Of a stretch of DNA of 64,000 nucleotides, positions 1-13,889 are shown one piece after another. Where the stretch lies: positions 10,630,653-10,694,652 of the forward strand of contig NC_067131.1 of NCBI RefSeq assembly GCF_021347895.1. Reading direction: 5' to 3'. Within the stretch, counting starts at the first letter, position 1, and every line of letters begins with the position of its first letter. This DNA is from Acanthochromis polyacanthus (Eukaryota; Chordata; Actinopteri; Pomacentridae). A program made the translations under genes and the position numbers. The notes under the pieces were generated by a model that had not been told where the DNA came from, made no database searches, and worked only from the letters and a program-made list of their open reading frames with translations.

Positions 1-2244
1 AACCCTATTTTGTGTTTAAACATAAACATTAGATGATGTTTATGTTTAAACCAACAGTTGTTACTGATATTGAAATTCTATTTTTAATTTATGTGCACAT
101 TTGTCTCCTACATTCTGTGTTAAGACTGCCTGCAGTTCAACTGAAAAGTCCGAAAAGACCAAAAAAGAGATTTTTTTTTAGTTTTTCTTTTTCAAACCAG
201 AATCTGATTAAAGTATTTATTTTTGACATATTTAGATAAAATGCCACAGTTTTCCGCCTAGATTTGTATCTTGTATCTTGATGGAATATGAAGTCACAGA
301 TGAATAGTTCAGTACAATCAGAAAGTTGAAAATTCTCTCAGCGATTCTGTCAGTTTTACAGTTTTTGGCTCTGATAAATGGTGTATTTTTTCAAAGACAA
401 ATCTCACAAACCTGCCGGTGGACTTTGGGTTCACAGGGTGGATTATTTGGCGCGTATTGCATCAACATCTATCTAAAAACACCTAACAAACAGTCCAAAA
501 GCTCACTAATTATTATTTACTGTAAGACAAGGGGAAGTTTCACATTTGAGAAGTTTCAGTGTAAGAATCATTTCTGTTTAATAAATTACTTAAACAATTA
601 CTCGATTGTCAAAATAGTCCTCCGTTGATTTTCAGTCCGTTGACGAAGCAACTAAGTGTTGCAGCGCTGACTTTTTAAGTAGTATGACACATTAAACTTT
701 GGAAACATTTTGTACTTTCAAGCACAAAAAGTAAAATTTTGAGCAAAAACTTAGTGACAGCAATATTTTCAGAAATTGTCCTGATAGTCGGGAAACGAAC
801 TTGTACTTCTGTATTTTGTTGACTCTAACTGAAGTGAAATTTCCGTAGAAGTAGTTTTAACTCAGTGGCTGGATCATAAGTGTAAATCTGAGGGTTATAC
901 ACATGTAGACGGCTTCAGATATACTGTGCTTTAATGCTGTATTTCACTTTTTTTGTTGGTATTTTTTGGTCTTTCTTCTTCTCTGTTAGCTGCGGGGCAT
1001 TTGAAATCCTAAGGTGTGGGAGCAGCAGGACAAAGTGTTTGCTTGCACTCAACAACATATATATCAGAGGTTCATTTATTTTCTCCGGCTTCGGAGCCAG
1101 AATCGGGGGCTGCACGGAGGAACATAAGGCCGCAGCTGAAGTTGACAACAGGAGCCGCGAGGTTTAATGTGAAGGGGAGATGCCCAGATGCCAGTCTGTT
1201 CCCTGTGTCATTAATTTTAAGGACTCCTGCAGGATTACTGCTGATTCCAGGCAAAACCACGCTCACTGGCAGTGCTCTCCCTCTGTGCCTACTGAGTAAG
1301 AAATATGCCAGAGCATCACATAGACTTTTTCAGTGAAATTCAGCCTTGGCATACTTTAAATGAAACACTTAACTCAGATTCTAGTAATCTGTTTAAACTG
1401 AGCCAAGTTTTCAATAAAGAGTCGTCCACTTGGCTTCACCAAAGTGAGATAACCTGTTTATCCGATACTGCGCCTTCTGTGTGGTATGGAAAGTGTAAAT
1501 CTGGTGAGCAGCACTTTGCGTAGAAACTCTTTGCCTCTTGATGCGACTGCCAGCAGCATCAGTCCTCCACGCTGCTTTTCAGGTTATTGTTTGGTATTCA
1601 AGTCGACAAGTAGGCACGACAACAAATGTACTCCATGCAGTCGCACAAATCTGTGATTTATGGCACCTTTAATGGATTATTCTCATCTTACATTGTTTAA
1701 TTTCAGCAGAAACTGCACTTAAACTTCGAAATAAATCAATATTGCATCACTGAAAGTAATAGATTTTGTGCATGTTTTGTCCAACAGCCAATTCAACCAT
1801 AATCACACTATAAAAATACTACAGCGTGTTATATCTGTAATCATGAAACGCGATAGAAATGACAGTTCTCTTAAATACAAAGAATTTAATTCAATATAAA
1901 CCCATGTGGTCTTGAAAATACAACATTCGCCTTCCTAATAAGCACTCAGCGGATGGAGTTCATACAGTTGTCATGGTGATGAGCTCAGCTGCCATCATCC
2001 CCTCCACATGTATGACCACCTGTCATCGCATGACCGAAGTTCCACTCAAAGGTCACCCGTTGACCTTTGCGTGTGAACCATCTCCACGGAAACTGAGCGA
2101 ACTCCATCTGCTCATGAATAGAGCTTGATTTGAATTTTTTTTCTTCCAGAGTGAATTTTGATGCTCTAAAATTCTCAAAAGATGCAAAATCCTTCACCAG
2201 CAAGTCATTTAAAGACCAATTAAAGGGTTATTCCAGAGATTTGG

Positions 2245-3125
2245 CCATAAGAGTCAGATTGTCAGTCTTTAACAGTGGAGCCTGTATTAAGCACATTGCA
2301 ACTGAGTCTGCTACCTAAGTTAGAGCCTCTCTGTCTGGCAGAAGCTTAATTTTCTAACTTTATGTAATGAATTTGTAACACAGGCTTCTAATAACCCCAC
2401 AATGACCTCCCAGATAATATATTTTGGTGTTATTTGCTCAGATTAGGGAGAACACGTGCCACCATTGTTGTAGTTTTGTTTTGTTCCACTGAGACAACTT
2501 CTATCAAGTCACCTCGCCGTCAAAATGTAATAAAAATGTCAGCTATTAAGTGAATTTAGCAACTAAACATGCATAAGAAACCCATTTTTGTTGAAGTGGC
2601 CGACAAAATGGAAAAAAAAAATACAGTATCAGAAATAGCACCTTTATGTTAAAATAATGTGAAAGAGTCAGCGTCATATTTCCATAAACGTGTTTGTAAA
2701 ACCGTTACGATTGAAGCAGCAGAGGCTGTGGCATTCAGATTTTCTGTCTTTAACGCAATGTATCCTACAATTCCCACAATGCAACAGAGTCTCCTCTCTT
2801 TGGTAGAACCTCCCTGAATGACAGAAGCCCAGATTTGTAACTTCATGTAATGAATTTGTCCACAATGTCCACTTGATATTTTTTGGTGTCATTTGCTCCG
2901 ATTTGTCAGAAGACATTCCGCCACGGTTGTAGTTTTAGTTTGTTACACCCTTGACCACCAATCAAGTGACCTAGCATCCCAATTGTAAAGAAAAAAATCT
3001 GTGTTGCTGAGTGAATTTAGCAGTGAAATATGCAGACGAAAGCCATTTTTTGCTGAAGTGGCCAACAAAATGAAAGAAGGGGAAAAAATACAGTATCAAA
3101 AATAGCACCTTCATGTTAAAATGAT
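2245..3125. repeat. Imperfect direct duplication, two copies of about 400 bp
   Basis: Copy A (about 2245-2660) and copy B (about 2725-3125) share many aligned blocks in the same order, for example GTCTTTAAC, ATGTAATGAATTTG, GGTGT(T/C)ATTTGCTC, GTGAATTTAGCA, GAAGTGGCC, and ACAGTATCA-AAATAGCACCTT. The offset is about 466-481 bp, so it is an old tandem-like duplication or two adjacent copies of one repeat. I do not recognise the family. Confidence 0.75.
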
Positions 3126-3139
3126 ATTAAATTTGACAT

Positions 3140-3740
3140 CAGAGGCTGAGCAGCTCATTGTCTGCTCTGCTGGGTGTCTCTAAGTGTGTATTAATGCAAT
3201 GATTAGCAGGAAGAAGACAGCGAGGACTCTATTACTGTCTGATAATCATCTGACGGTGCAGCCTGATTCCATATTGTCTGCACATTTCACACAGTGTGCA
3301 ATAGCGGAGCTTAATCTCTGCGGGTCGCGTTATTTATACATTCAGGTGGCGGCGGGGAAATGCATTAATCAATAGCATTTAATTTTACTGCCGTTTCCCC
3401 TCTGGACGCATTTCAGGAATTTAGAAATGGCAGTATTTCTCAAGAAGGGCATGACTAGGACAAACAGGATTTTAATATTAATGAACATTACTGTGCTGTG
3501 ATGGAAGCCGGCTGACAAAAGTGTCATAAGACAGGATTAATAATGATTTTCTGTGCAAACATCGCAAGGTGTGTGTGTGTGTGCGTTTCTTGTGAATCAT
3601 GCGGCGCGATGAATGCTGAAAGATACAAGGAGTCTGATTGTCTCTTATCAGTCACTTTACAGCTTTGAGCTTGACTAACCAGAGACATTTCTGAGAATAC
3701 AGCGGCGCGTTTTTAATAATTAGTTTTTTTAGCAGTTCAG
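3140..3740. promoter_or_regulatory. Candidate conserved non-coding block in rnd2 intron
   Basis: This stretch differs from its surroundings. It is less AT-rich, has few homopolymers, and carries several TAAT/ATTA homeodomain-type cores together with CpG-containing words (GGCGGCGGGG, GCGGCGCG). Such blocks in long introns of developmental genes are often enhancers. This is inferred from composition only, with no cross-species evidence available here. Confidence 0.2.
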
Positions 3741-6700
3741 ACAAAAATGAGGGAAAAAAAGAGGATATATCTCTGGAGCATTAAAGAAAAAATCCCTAAC
3801 AAGATTTAGCATATTTAACATAGAAGAGATAATATGCCTCACCTTCATTTAATAATTAAGAAACCTGCCTGGTGGGGCTCATTACATGTTGCTCGTCAAG
3901 GAACTGTGCCTCATAAAAAGTTGTTTCTCTCATTTAAAATACAGATGGCTGACAAATCCAATAACAGAAAGAGAAATAGAGTAAATGAGTGCAGAATCAT
4001 AACAAATGCAGATGCTTCCACGCAAAACACTAGAGATCTTAACTTATCTGACAAGATAAAAGAACAAACGAGGCAAAATCTTTTCCTGTAGAGAACTGAA
4101 GATAATCAGATGACGTTAGAGAACATTAGGATGCTTTAATGTTTTGTTTTTACCAATGGTTGGTATGTATATGGTGGCATTTACTGCAATATAGCATTCT
4201 TTCTAAGCTTTATTGTGATTATTTGAGTTTACTTTTAAGTGGAGTTCCTGCCGGTGCTCACTTTACACTGAATAATTTGATTTTCTATTCTTCCTACTCT
4301 GTTTGGCTCAACAAAACCCTAAAATATCCTGATGCACCATTAAAGATTTACATAGGTTTTGCTGTACAAGGAAATAAAAAAGTCTGGCAACTGGGGCACC
4401 AAAACATCTTATGAAATTTTAAAAGTGTTTCCATATTTAAAATAAATTTGTGGTCTTAATTTTGCATGCAATGATGTTTTTTCTTGTGTGTGTGACATTT
4501 ACAAGGCTTGAAAGATATTTACATGTGTGAAAATAAAATCAGCTAAAAAGACAGATAGATAGAATTATAGTTGATATACATAACGATAAAAACTGTTTTA
4601 TTGATGCTTATAGACAATTACACTAATTTAAAAACGCATCACTTCAGCATTTTTGTTGTGAAAACATCTATTTCTCATTTATCAAACACATCTATGCAAA
4701 ATTTCAGAATCAGTGTTTCCTTTTCTGTTAACTGTCTCTAATTGTGTCTGTTTACAGTATTAAAACTTAAATTCAACAGTTTCATCTGTTAAAGAAAAAG
4801 GAAATATTGATGAAAAGAGGTGCAAAATGTTCTTTTTATTCTTTTTAAAAAAAAAACTACTTCCTTAAAAATGTAAACGTTATAGTTCACAGCTACAGAT
4901 TTTAATATTATTTAGCATTAGACATGTACATTTGAGGCCGATCTTTGTCTGATATTTTTGTGCATTTCAAAAATATAGGAAAAACATGCAAAATGCTTGA
5001 AAATGTAATTTATATTTATATATTTTTCTAACTATTTGAAAAGCCTAGAAAAGACAAAGATTTAGTCTAAACACTACTTACTTAGATTACTTTTTTATAC
5101 CAAATATAGAGTACAGGATATGTGTGTGATTTATTAATGTTGCCACAGACATGAAAATTTGAAAATCATAAACATTTTTAAATAATTATCTTTTTATTTT
5201 GGTTCTGCGTAACATCCTCGATGATGTGTAGTGACAAATTTCTGCAGGAAGTAAAACTAGTCATTCATGAAGCTAAATGACATTTATCTCTATGACAATA
5301 AGTGTAATGATTAATATTTTGGCTCTATCAGTAAACTGCTGAGTTTCTCTGACAGTAGACAACTCAGCTGATGTTTTTGTTGGACATCTTTTTAGACATG
5401 TTGTAGCTACTCTCAGCATAATTACATGAGAATAAGAGGATGCAGAATCCACTGAAACCTGCCATGAGATTCACATTTCTGTTGAGAACAACACACACTT
5501 GCAACATATGAAGCATGCCAAAACACTCGCTTGTTTCTATGCGACTCCTACGTCAGCCAATGATGGCATGCAACAGTTTGTCTGGACACACATCAACTAT
5601 CCAACCGAGCGAAACTGATTAGTCAATTAACTGATTCCTCCATTGTGAGTAAATTAATTGGCATCTATTGCTGATATGGATAATAATTTAATAAAAATGC
5701 TTTTCAAGGAAAAAATGCCAAAAAAAAATCCAGTTCCAGCTTCCCCAGTGTAAACATCTGCTGCTTTTTCTTGTCTCATGCGACTGGAAAGTGAGTTTTC
5801 GTGGTCGGAAAAGATAAAAGAGTTGCATGTGTGACTTTTAGCTCTTGAAAACTGATTTGTTGAAGTCTAACATCTGCTTTCTAGATCGGTGCATCCTGCC
5901 TACAGCACTTTTTGTACATCTTTGGTCAGTATGACGTGATGAGTGTCATCTGACTCAAATGTTGCAATTACTTGTAAGTGCAGCACTTGCAATTCACCGC
6001 ACGTGTTTAAAGAATCACACTTAACCAGTTCTACCTTTGGAGAGGCCTGCAGCAGGATCCAGAGTGCACCTGTTACACAAAAACAACTGGTGCCGTTTCT
6101 CCAAGGTTGCCAAGCGTCGCATCCATTGAAGAGTCCGCCTGGTATTACTGTGAAAGGAACGGATGTACCGAGTTTGTGGTTCAATTGTGTTGCATCAGAT
6201 TTGGCAGAGTTGCAGCTGAGCATTTGAAGAACTGGTTTAATAACATCAGTGTCACTCAGACATTGTTTTTTTACTCTGTAATTTACCGTTTTGATTACTT
6301 GGAGCTTTTCAGATCTCTCTCTGGTGTGATTTTGAGAGTTGTTGTGTTTCAAAATAGGTGTGCAATTAAAGAAAATAACTATCCAAATGACCTGTATTGT
6401 GCCCTCTGAGATGGTTTATGTACTTGTTTCTCTCACAGATGAATTTGGCTGCATGTATCACACTATTGTAAGAAACTCTCCAAAAACAAATCCTCTCAAC
6501 AACATAGCAGGGTTTCAACAAGGACAAACACCTCTAATCAGCCGCTGAATCTCTCAGCAACATCAGTCAAAAGTGGCACACAAGTGGATTACATAAAATC
6601 ACAAAAGGACGCGGTCAGTAAATGTTAACCAGATACAGATAACGGAGACGAGAGAAAAAGGGAAACAGCTTTTTGTGAGCATCAGACATCAAAATCAGTG

Positions 6701-7811
6701 ACAACCCCATGTGGAGTCACAGCTTGTTGTTGCTGCTTCCCAGACTGCTGTTATATAGCAACCACACATCTGAAACACACTGACGTTTCATTGTTTCCCT
6801 CTAAGTGAAGCACATCCTTGTGTATCATTGACATTCGAGAGCTTTTTCACTTGCAGAAGCTACATTTTGGTTGGATGTTTCCATTTCCAGCTGCCTCTGC
6901 TGACTGTATTTTGCTGCGAATATGAATAAACGCCAGCCCAAAATCTAATTCCGTATGATCGGCGGAAGCTCTGACATAAAAGCTTTAAATGGCACTGACA
7001 TTGTCCTTTGAGATAACCGAACACGCGCAGTATTCCAGTGGTGTCGTGTGTGTGTTTTATGAGTTTGATCAGAGGGGTTTAGACAGAAGACAGATGGGCT
7101 GATCCTGCAACAAGAGCAGGAATCTTCCCATGAGGGGCATCATGCTACAGGCTCTTGGGAGGGTCAGAAAAGCTCACAGATCAATACACATTAGCTGCTT
7201 CTCCAGTGCCGAACATGGATTAGTTGACATCATGGAGCCTTGAAGGTTGCAGACTCGCTGTGTGTTTGTCAGCGAGAATTAGTTCCTCTGTTGATGAGTC
7301 AAGTAAGCATCACCATTATCCCCGATTATTCTAATGCAAGTTTTATGAGGAACAGTGAGGCTGGATTCATTTGGAAGCATGAGTGATTTCCATATTTTCT
7401 ACATTTGAAGTACACTTTCATTACAGTAAACATTAAAGTATCACTTCTTTTTTTCAAGTCTTTCGGTTGTTAATTGCAATTAAAGTGACAGAACTGACCG
7501 TGATCAGAAAAATTCAACACATGTATTTCGGGAAATATGCTTATTTGAAGTGTTAGATGTGAAGGTCAACACCATTCTCATGCTGTCTTGTTAAGTATGG
7601 AGACAGGAGGTGACTAGCTTAGCTTAGCATAAAGACAGAAACATAAAGCACGAACATACCGCTACTGCCAAAGCTGAAAAATACGCTTTTTTGATTTTCA
7701 AGATTCTAAAGTTTGCATTATGTTTCTTCAATTCATGCACAGATAGCAATGTAAAAACAACAAAAGAACACGAGAAAATCCCTGCACAGGTTCTGTTGAT
7801 TTTACATTGTT

Positions 7812-8145
7812 GCACAGGGACTCGGTGGTTAGCACCGTCACTTTGCAGCTAGAAGATCCCACTGCGTCCTGGCATGGGATCTTTCTACATTCAGATTACA
7901 TGTTCTCCCTGTGCATTCATGGGTTTTCTCTGGGTACTTCCTCCCGCAGTCCAAAAACATGCTGAGGTTAATTACTGATTCTGAATTGCCCATAGGTGTG
8001 AATGTGAGTGCGCTTGTCTGTCTCTATATGTAGCGCTGTGACAGATCTGTAAAGGGTGTCCCCTGCCTTGGCCCTAACAGCTAGGATAGACTCCAGCCCC
8101 CTGTGATCCTAATGAGGAATAAGCGGTGTATAGATAATGGATGGA
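7812..8145 (+). repeat. tRNA-related SINE-like repeat, plus orientation
   Basis: Starts with an A-box-like GGTGGTTAGCACCGTC and continues through CATGTTCTCCCTGTG, GGGTTTTCTCTGGGTAC, CAGTCCAAAAACATGC and a TCCAGCCCCCTGTGATCCT block, ending in ATGGATGGA. This arrangement is typical of a very abundant teleost SINE-like family. A second copy lies on the opposite strand at 30324-30628. Confidence 0.65.
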
Positions 8146-11100
8146 ATCAAAAAGTTCATATTGCACAGGATTTAGTATAGCCGTCACGTTGTTCATCGTC
8201 AGACTGCTCCCAGCCCTCCAAATAATTTTTGGAACTCTCTCCGAGAATCCCGTTTTGTAAATGCATCAAGCAGCACACATCTGTGAAAATCGCTGGATCT
8301 CCTCCACTGTGTCAACATAGTGACCCTTCAACTTGACTTCTGCTTTGTGGAAAAGAAGAAGAAGCTGCAGGGAGCCAGCTTGACAATTGTGTTCTTGTTA
8401 GCAAAACACCACCACAATTAAAGCCCTCGCATCCCACCACAGTTCAAGTCATTGCCACTTGATGTTTTCTCTCAGACACCTCAAGATGTTTCAGTTGAAC
8501 TTGCTAATGACAGTCTAACTGTGAGGGATGAATTTACAACCTCATGAATGTTGAAGGAAACCACAAGCATATTCTTGGTGCTCCTGACCTGTTGAGGTTT
8601 TCTCCAGTCTTGAAGACTGTGGACTCTTCTACTGTGAACACTGATACTTGGTCTCAGATCGTAGGCAAAGAACTTGTCACCAGTGATGATGAAGGTTGGG
8701 TCATACTGGGCCTATTGGACAGTCGCAAGTTAAAGGAAAAGGTCACAAAAAAAACAATTCCAAAATAAATTTTAAAAAATGAATACAATAAGTGCACACA
8801 TTCATCTGTTGTGCTCTGGGTGCTGATCAAACATCATCTAGAAAAATATAGTCCCCATGTGTAAACGCTACCAGGAATATTGATTAAATTACTTCCTCAT
8901 GGTGTAAATGCTCTTCTTCAGAGAAAAGCAAATGCCATCATGAGGTCACAATTCAATACATGTTCTTCAGAGCGTGACTATTATTTTCCAGGTGATGACT
9001 CACAAAACATGTCCTGATGTTGATTGTGTGACTTCACATGTAACTCTGACTCACAAGAGTTACTATTTCACACCTGCTGTATGCAACAGGAACAGAATCT
9101 AAACTTTATGATCGCACTTACGGTTTGTGAACTAATCAGACCAAAAAACCGTGCTCATTGATATGTTAATTAGTGAGCTGGTTGGCATGTTTATGTACTT
9201 TGGATACAGCTGCTTCGCTCAGTCTTTTCCAATATTATCACGCAAATGTGGCTTTGAGTCAGCCTTTTCAAAGTCTTTTACTCTTTTAACTTTCACAAAA
9301 AAGGTAACAGCACTTAACAAAGAATCCTATTCCATCTATATGAAGCAACCTTAATAAAAAATAATCTGTAACATCTGTACAATGTCCTATGTGCTGTCAG
9401 GATGCTTGATGACACAGATCCGACACCTCCGACAGCCTAATTTAGCAAGTATTTTTCTTTAAAGGTGATTTTTTTGGCAAGCATCTGTTTACGGAGGCAC
9501 TGATGAAAGAAAGAGGAGGATTCACAGAGATTTGACTCTCATGAGAGTCCTCATGTCTATTTATTCTGGCAGGAGCGGGCCGACTGAACGAAGGACTTGC
9601 CAGAACAATAAACAATATAAAAACTACTGAAGGAGTAACTGAACGCACCGGAGTAAAACAATCACCCGAACACGACAGACAGGCTTTTAAATAAACGGCT
9701 CATGTTGTCGTAATGGGTGGAAGAAGCAGTTCTAGTCATATACATTAGAGAACACTGTTGACTGGACTGATCTCTAGTTACTTGTCTTTGAAATTCCTCT
9801 TGGTGGAGGGTGGGATTTTGGAAACATTTGTGACCCAATTTACCAGCCGTGTTGCTGTAACTTTTATAATGGAGAAAGTGGAATTTACATTTTCATTATT
9901 TCCGCTTGAAATAAAGTAGAGAAAATTGAGTAAAATGGCTTTTGAAAATTAGACAGTGGAATTGTACTATATTATCATTCTGTATTCTGCACAAGCTCTT
10001 TTTTAGTACTTGCATTGGGAAAAAAATTAATTATCCCAATATAACAATTTATATACAACAGAAACTGAAGAAATACATGCCATTGAAATTATTTTCCTGC
10101 CTTTTCTCCCAACAAAATGCATAAAGATTGTTTATTTTATAGCAATTCTAAGTAAAAAATTACTCTCCTTAGGTTCTTTAACATTAATTCTGACAACAAA
10201 ATGTCGCTTATTTCAATTTTTTTTTTAAAGTGGGCCACAAGTAGCACTACAGAGCGATGTTTTAAGGTCTTTGCTTCATTTGTGTTGTGTCCTCCCAATT
10301 ATTTAAAGTACTCCAATGCAGCTAAGCAAAGGCAGGGAAGAATAAGAAGACTGCTGGTTGGTGAAAAAGGATATAAACAATGTAGATTCCACCGTGTATT
10401 TAAAAATCAGTTATGTAAGGAGCGAAGGGCATTCATCATGTCATCAGTGATACACACACTGTGCGCTGGAATGAAACGCTGAATGCAGAAACTTCCAAGA
10501 AAACTCAGAGGCACTTTAGTTGTCATTACGGCCTTAAACTGATACTTGAAAGCTAAGAGGAGATATGTACAGAGTGTGACAGTTTACAGCAGAATAATAA
10601 CAGCCGAATAATAAACACTGTCAAAAACTAACACAGTTATTATGTCAGTGCTGTCAAAACACATCTTTGGAATTTCTTAATGGCAATATTTCAGCTTTAG
10701 ATACAATTTACTGATTTTCACCCATGTGGAGACATTCTGGTGCACAAATGAGACTTTAAATTCAAAGCCAGAACTGAAAAACAGGCAGTCGACGTGTTAT
10801 ATTTGTTGTCTCTATGTACATGTAGCAACTTAAGATGTGTAGGAAAACACATCCTTTGCTATTTTGCAAGGGTCTGCGCGAGTTCTAATGATAGTACCTG
10901 GATAAAAGGCATTACTCTGCATAGCTGTAGCCTATATAGACCTGGTGCACTGGCAAAAGTGCTGGCTAAGCAGCTCTGGCAATGACTTCTTTTACTGCGT
11001 CTTCAACCTACTGGGGCCGGCAGTATTTCATACAGTAAATTTAAGTTTGCGTGGCTTGGATCTCTCGTGGTCTTCTCGCTATTATTCTTTTCTGACCCAT

Positions 11101-12209
11101 ATGTCTGGCACTGGTGCAAAAAGAAGAGAACGCTGTCAGAAGAGAAATGTACAAAAAATGTCGAGGCACAACTCCAGTGGAGATTTCGAAGATGGAAACT
11201 TTTTTAACTGTGATCACAGCTGCCGTCTGATGCGGAGGTGAAGCCGACGGTGTGAAGCTGAGCTACAGCTGTCTGAGTCGGTTCACTGACGCCGGCGGCT
11301 GTTTGAGTCTGAGGAGCCCCTATAGGCGCTTTATGGGGACTGTCACATGCATTTCCACTCTCCCCTTTGTTTCCTCGCCTTTTATTCAGTTAATCATCCT
11401 CATTTTCTGTGGACGTTAACGCTTAATCTGCTTCTGCAAAACACAAAAGGGAAGGTGGGTGTGCTTTATGTGTGAAGCCCAGGAGCAGGAATTAGTCAAA
11501 GAGACAACGGGGGAAAAATGGTTGTGGCCTTTAGTTTGACATTTTTGACCACAGCAACACAAAGGAGCAAACACGTTTTTGCTTTGAGGCCAAATCCTGA
11601 CAGCTCAACACAAATGAGGGTAAATGTGGTGGCTTTTTTAGGCCCGTGTCTCACACACTTACTGTACCTGTATGTTAGCCTGCAGGTGTGTTAGTGCTGT
11701 GTAATCAAAATTAGAAATGAGTGGGCCCGAACTTTTAAAACAAGTAAGTTTTTGTCATGTTCTAAATGCTAAAATGTGGGGATAAAACAAGACAGATTGG
11801 GGACAAATCCCTTTTTAAAACTTTGTCTGCAACTGTATATTGTGTACTACATGTTTGAGGCAATTGACAATTTAGTTTCTGCATTGGACTCATTTGTAAA
11901 GCTGTGCCGGAAAGCCACACATTTTTTGACTCATTTGACTGACTGTTGGCTCATTTTTCACTGCAATTTAATGTCTATGGAAACTACACAACCATGGCTA
12001 GAAATAAAGAGCACTCCAGTATGTCTTCTGTGTACTTCAACAAAATTGGAACATTCTAAATCACAAAAAAAAAAAACATAATTTCTTCGATTATTTATGT
12101 TGCAAAATTTTAAAAAGAACAACATTTTTTCCAAGCGCCCACAGGTGTTCCCAATACTGGAGAAAAAATTATCAACGTGCGTCTACATACCATAGATATT
12201 TTACCACCG

Positions 12210-12800
12210 ACATTTGTGTTTTATTTCTATATTTGCCTCCTTTCTGCTCAACATGAACACAGCCTGCAGTTAAAGCAAAAAGTCCCAGAATTTCTATCAT
12301 GTAATGCAGCTTGAAGTACTTTTACATTCACTGTTACGTCGAAGAATACAGCATTTCTCGTTTTTCCAGAATTGGGTTAGAGAAAATGCTTTTTTTTTGG
12401 TTAATTTTTAGATGCAACATGTAGAATAAAGGGATTTTTATTAAAATATCATGATTTTCTATGTTTGCTTTCGGATAGTCCCAGATGATACATTCATGGA
12501 CTGTCCATTGATTTTTTTCCATTAGTGGCTGCACATACTATGCATATTTCACTTGTTATATTTTTAATTTTAAGTTAACTTATCATCTTATCTACTGTGT
12601 AAACGCTGCCTCCAGTTCAAACAAAAGTCCCTGAATTTTTGGTCACGAGACCGTCATGTCTGTATGGTTTGGTTTGGGAGATCCGCATATTTTGTTTTTT
12701 GGAGAATCTAGCTAGAATAAATGAGACATTTTTGACAAACTGTAGAATAAAGTGATTTTAATTAAAATATCATGAACTTGCAGCTTAGATTTAGTTAGAT
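12210..12800. repeat. Diverged tandem duplication, period about 320-345 bp
   Basis: The words GCCTGCAGTTAAAG-CAAAAAGTCCC (12262 onward) and GTAGAATAAAG-GATTTTTATTAAAATATCATGA (12421 onward) recur at about 12607 and 12742 with substitutions. A third fragment with GACTGCCTGCAGTTCAACTG-AAAAGTCC occurs near 124-152, at the start of the window, suggesting a dispersed repeat family. Confidence 0.6.
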
Positions 12801-13889
12801 TTTGCAAGGGAATATCACAGATGCAAAGTTCAAGGACTATTAAAAAGTTAACAATTTAAATGTGCTTTCTACTTTCATACTTTCTGGCTTTGGTAAATTA
12901 AAAAGATGACATGTTTTTTGAACCTGAAGTTTTCAGGTTTGGAGGATTAAATAAAAGCCTCCAACATTAAGAAAAACAACCAAGTTGGAAAAACAATATT
13001 TGGCTATTCATGGCTAAAATAAAGCCCCAGAACATTCTAGAAGGTCAGTACTGTGATGATATTTCAGAGGAGAAACAATAAACAAACTGTTTAAAGATTT
13101 GATTTTGTCGTTCAAACGTGGTCATGATTTTAGCGTGTATTAATTCTGCTTGGAAGATCTGCTCACCTTTTACCCACCTTCTTATAAATGAATTTCTGCA
13201 CAAACTACAAGCCTCTAAGTGCAGCTAAGCTAATGTATTTTAAGTAATTTTAAACTGAAATACTGAAAGAAAAATAAGAGACTGCTGCAGTAGTTTTTAA
13301 TTTAAAAAAAAGCTATTTCGAGATTACATTTCAACTTGTGTGTTTATGTTTGTGCTAAATGCGCGGCAGACATGTAGACTCAGTGAGGTTCTATGGGAAT
13401 TTTCTGTCCAACGCACTTTTTGTTTAGTCGCCAAAGCTCTGTGTGTGGTGACAAAAGCACCTAGTGTTGAAGACAATGAGGGAAGCGGAGAGGGAATGTT
13501 GTCCTCTCACGATCGGAATGCGTCCCCTTGCCCAGGTCACAATACTCAATTCAGGCTGGGCCCCCGACTAAAAAACATGCCACTCTGAAATACCAGGTGA
13601 CGCTTTGTGCGAGCCATTCATTATATCACTGTCACATGTCCGTCTCCGGGCTTATTGAAGACGGTCGGGCTCAGGGGTTGTGGACGAGGCCCCTCTGTTT
13701 GTTTCCATGAATCACACCCACTCCTAGTCAACTGCAGAGTGGCTTAGTTCATGATAATTGCATTTAATCATAGTTATTACGGCCCAATGCGACTCGCTTT
13801 GTGATAAAAAAGCATTCACTCTTTGGCAAAGTAACTAAATTACATATAATCAATCTGTTGGTCATGTCGTGTGTGGTTTTCATCTGCAG

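Larger units (their letters stand above)
1..13889 (+). other. rnd2: rnd2 upstream intron (5' part outside window)
   Basis: Non-coding stretch ending at a good 3' splice site (pyrimidine-rich tract then CTGCAG) before the first recognisable rnd2 exon. I looked on the + strand for the missing N-terminal exons (P-loop GDxxxGKT, switch I FENY) and saw neither, so this is inferred to be one long intron, at least 13.9 kb. Contents: a degenerate duplication at 2245-3125, a candidate conserved non-coding block near 3140-3740, a SINE-like copy at 7812-8145, a GC-richer block near 10.9-11.4 kb, and a second diverged duplication at 12.2-12.8 kb. All open frames here look like chance. Confidence 0.6.

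Noticed and set aside
5900..6352. 150-codon frame on the - strand, with overlapping + frames
   Set aside because: No domain, no splice context and several overlapping frames of similar length; lies in the rnd2 intron and is best explained by chance or an old repeat.
8544..8768. 74-codon + frame (MNVEGNHKHILGAPD...)
   Set aside because: Looks protein-like but no family, splice site or duplicate supports it.
1..13889. Search for rnd2 exons with P-loop and switch I
   Set aside because: No GDxxxGKT or FENYTA-type coding segment seen on the + strand, so they are taken to lie before position 1.
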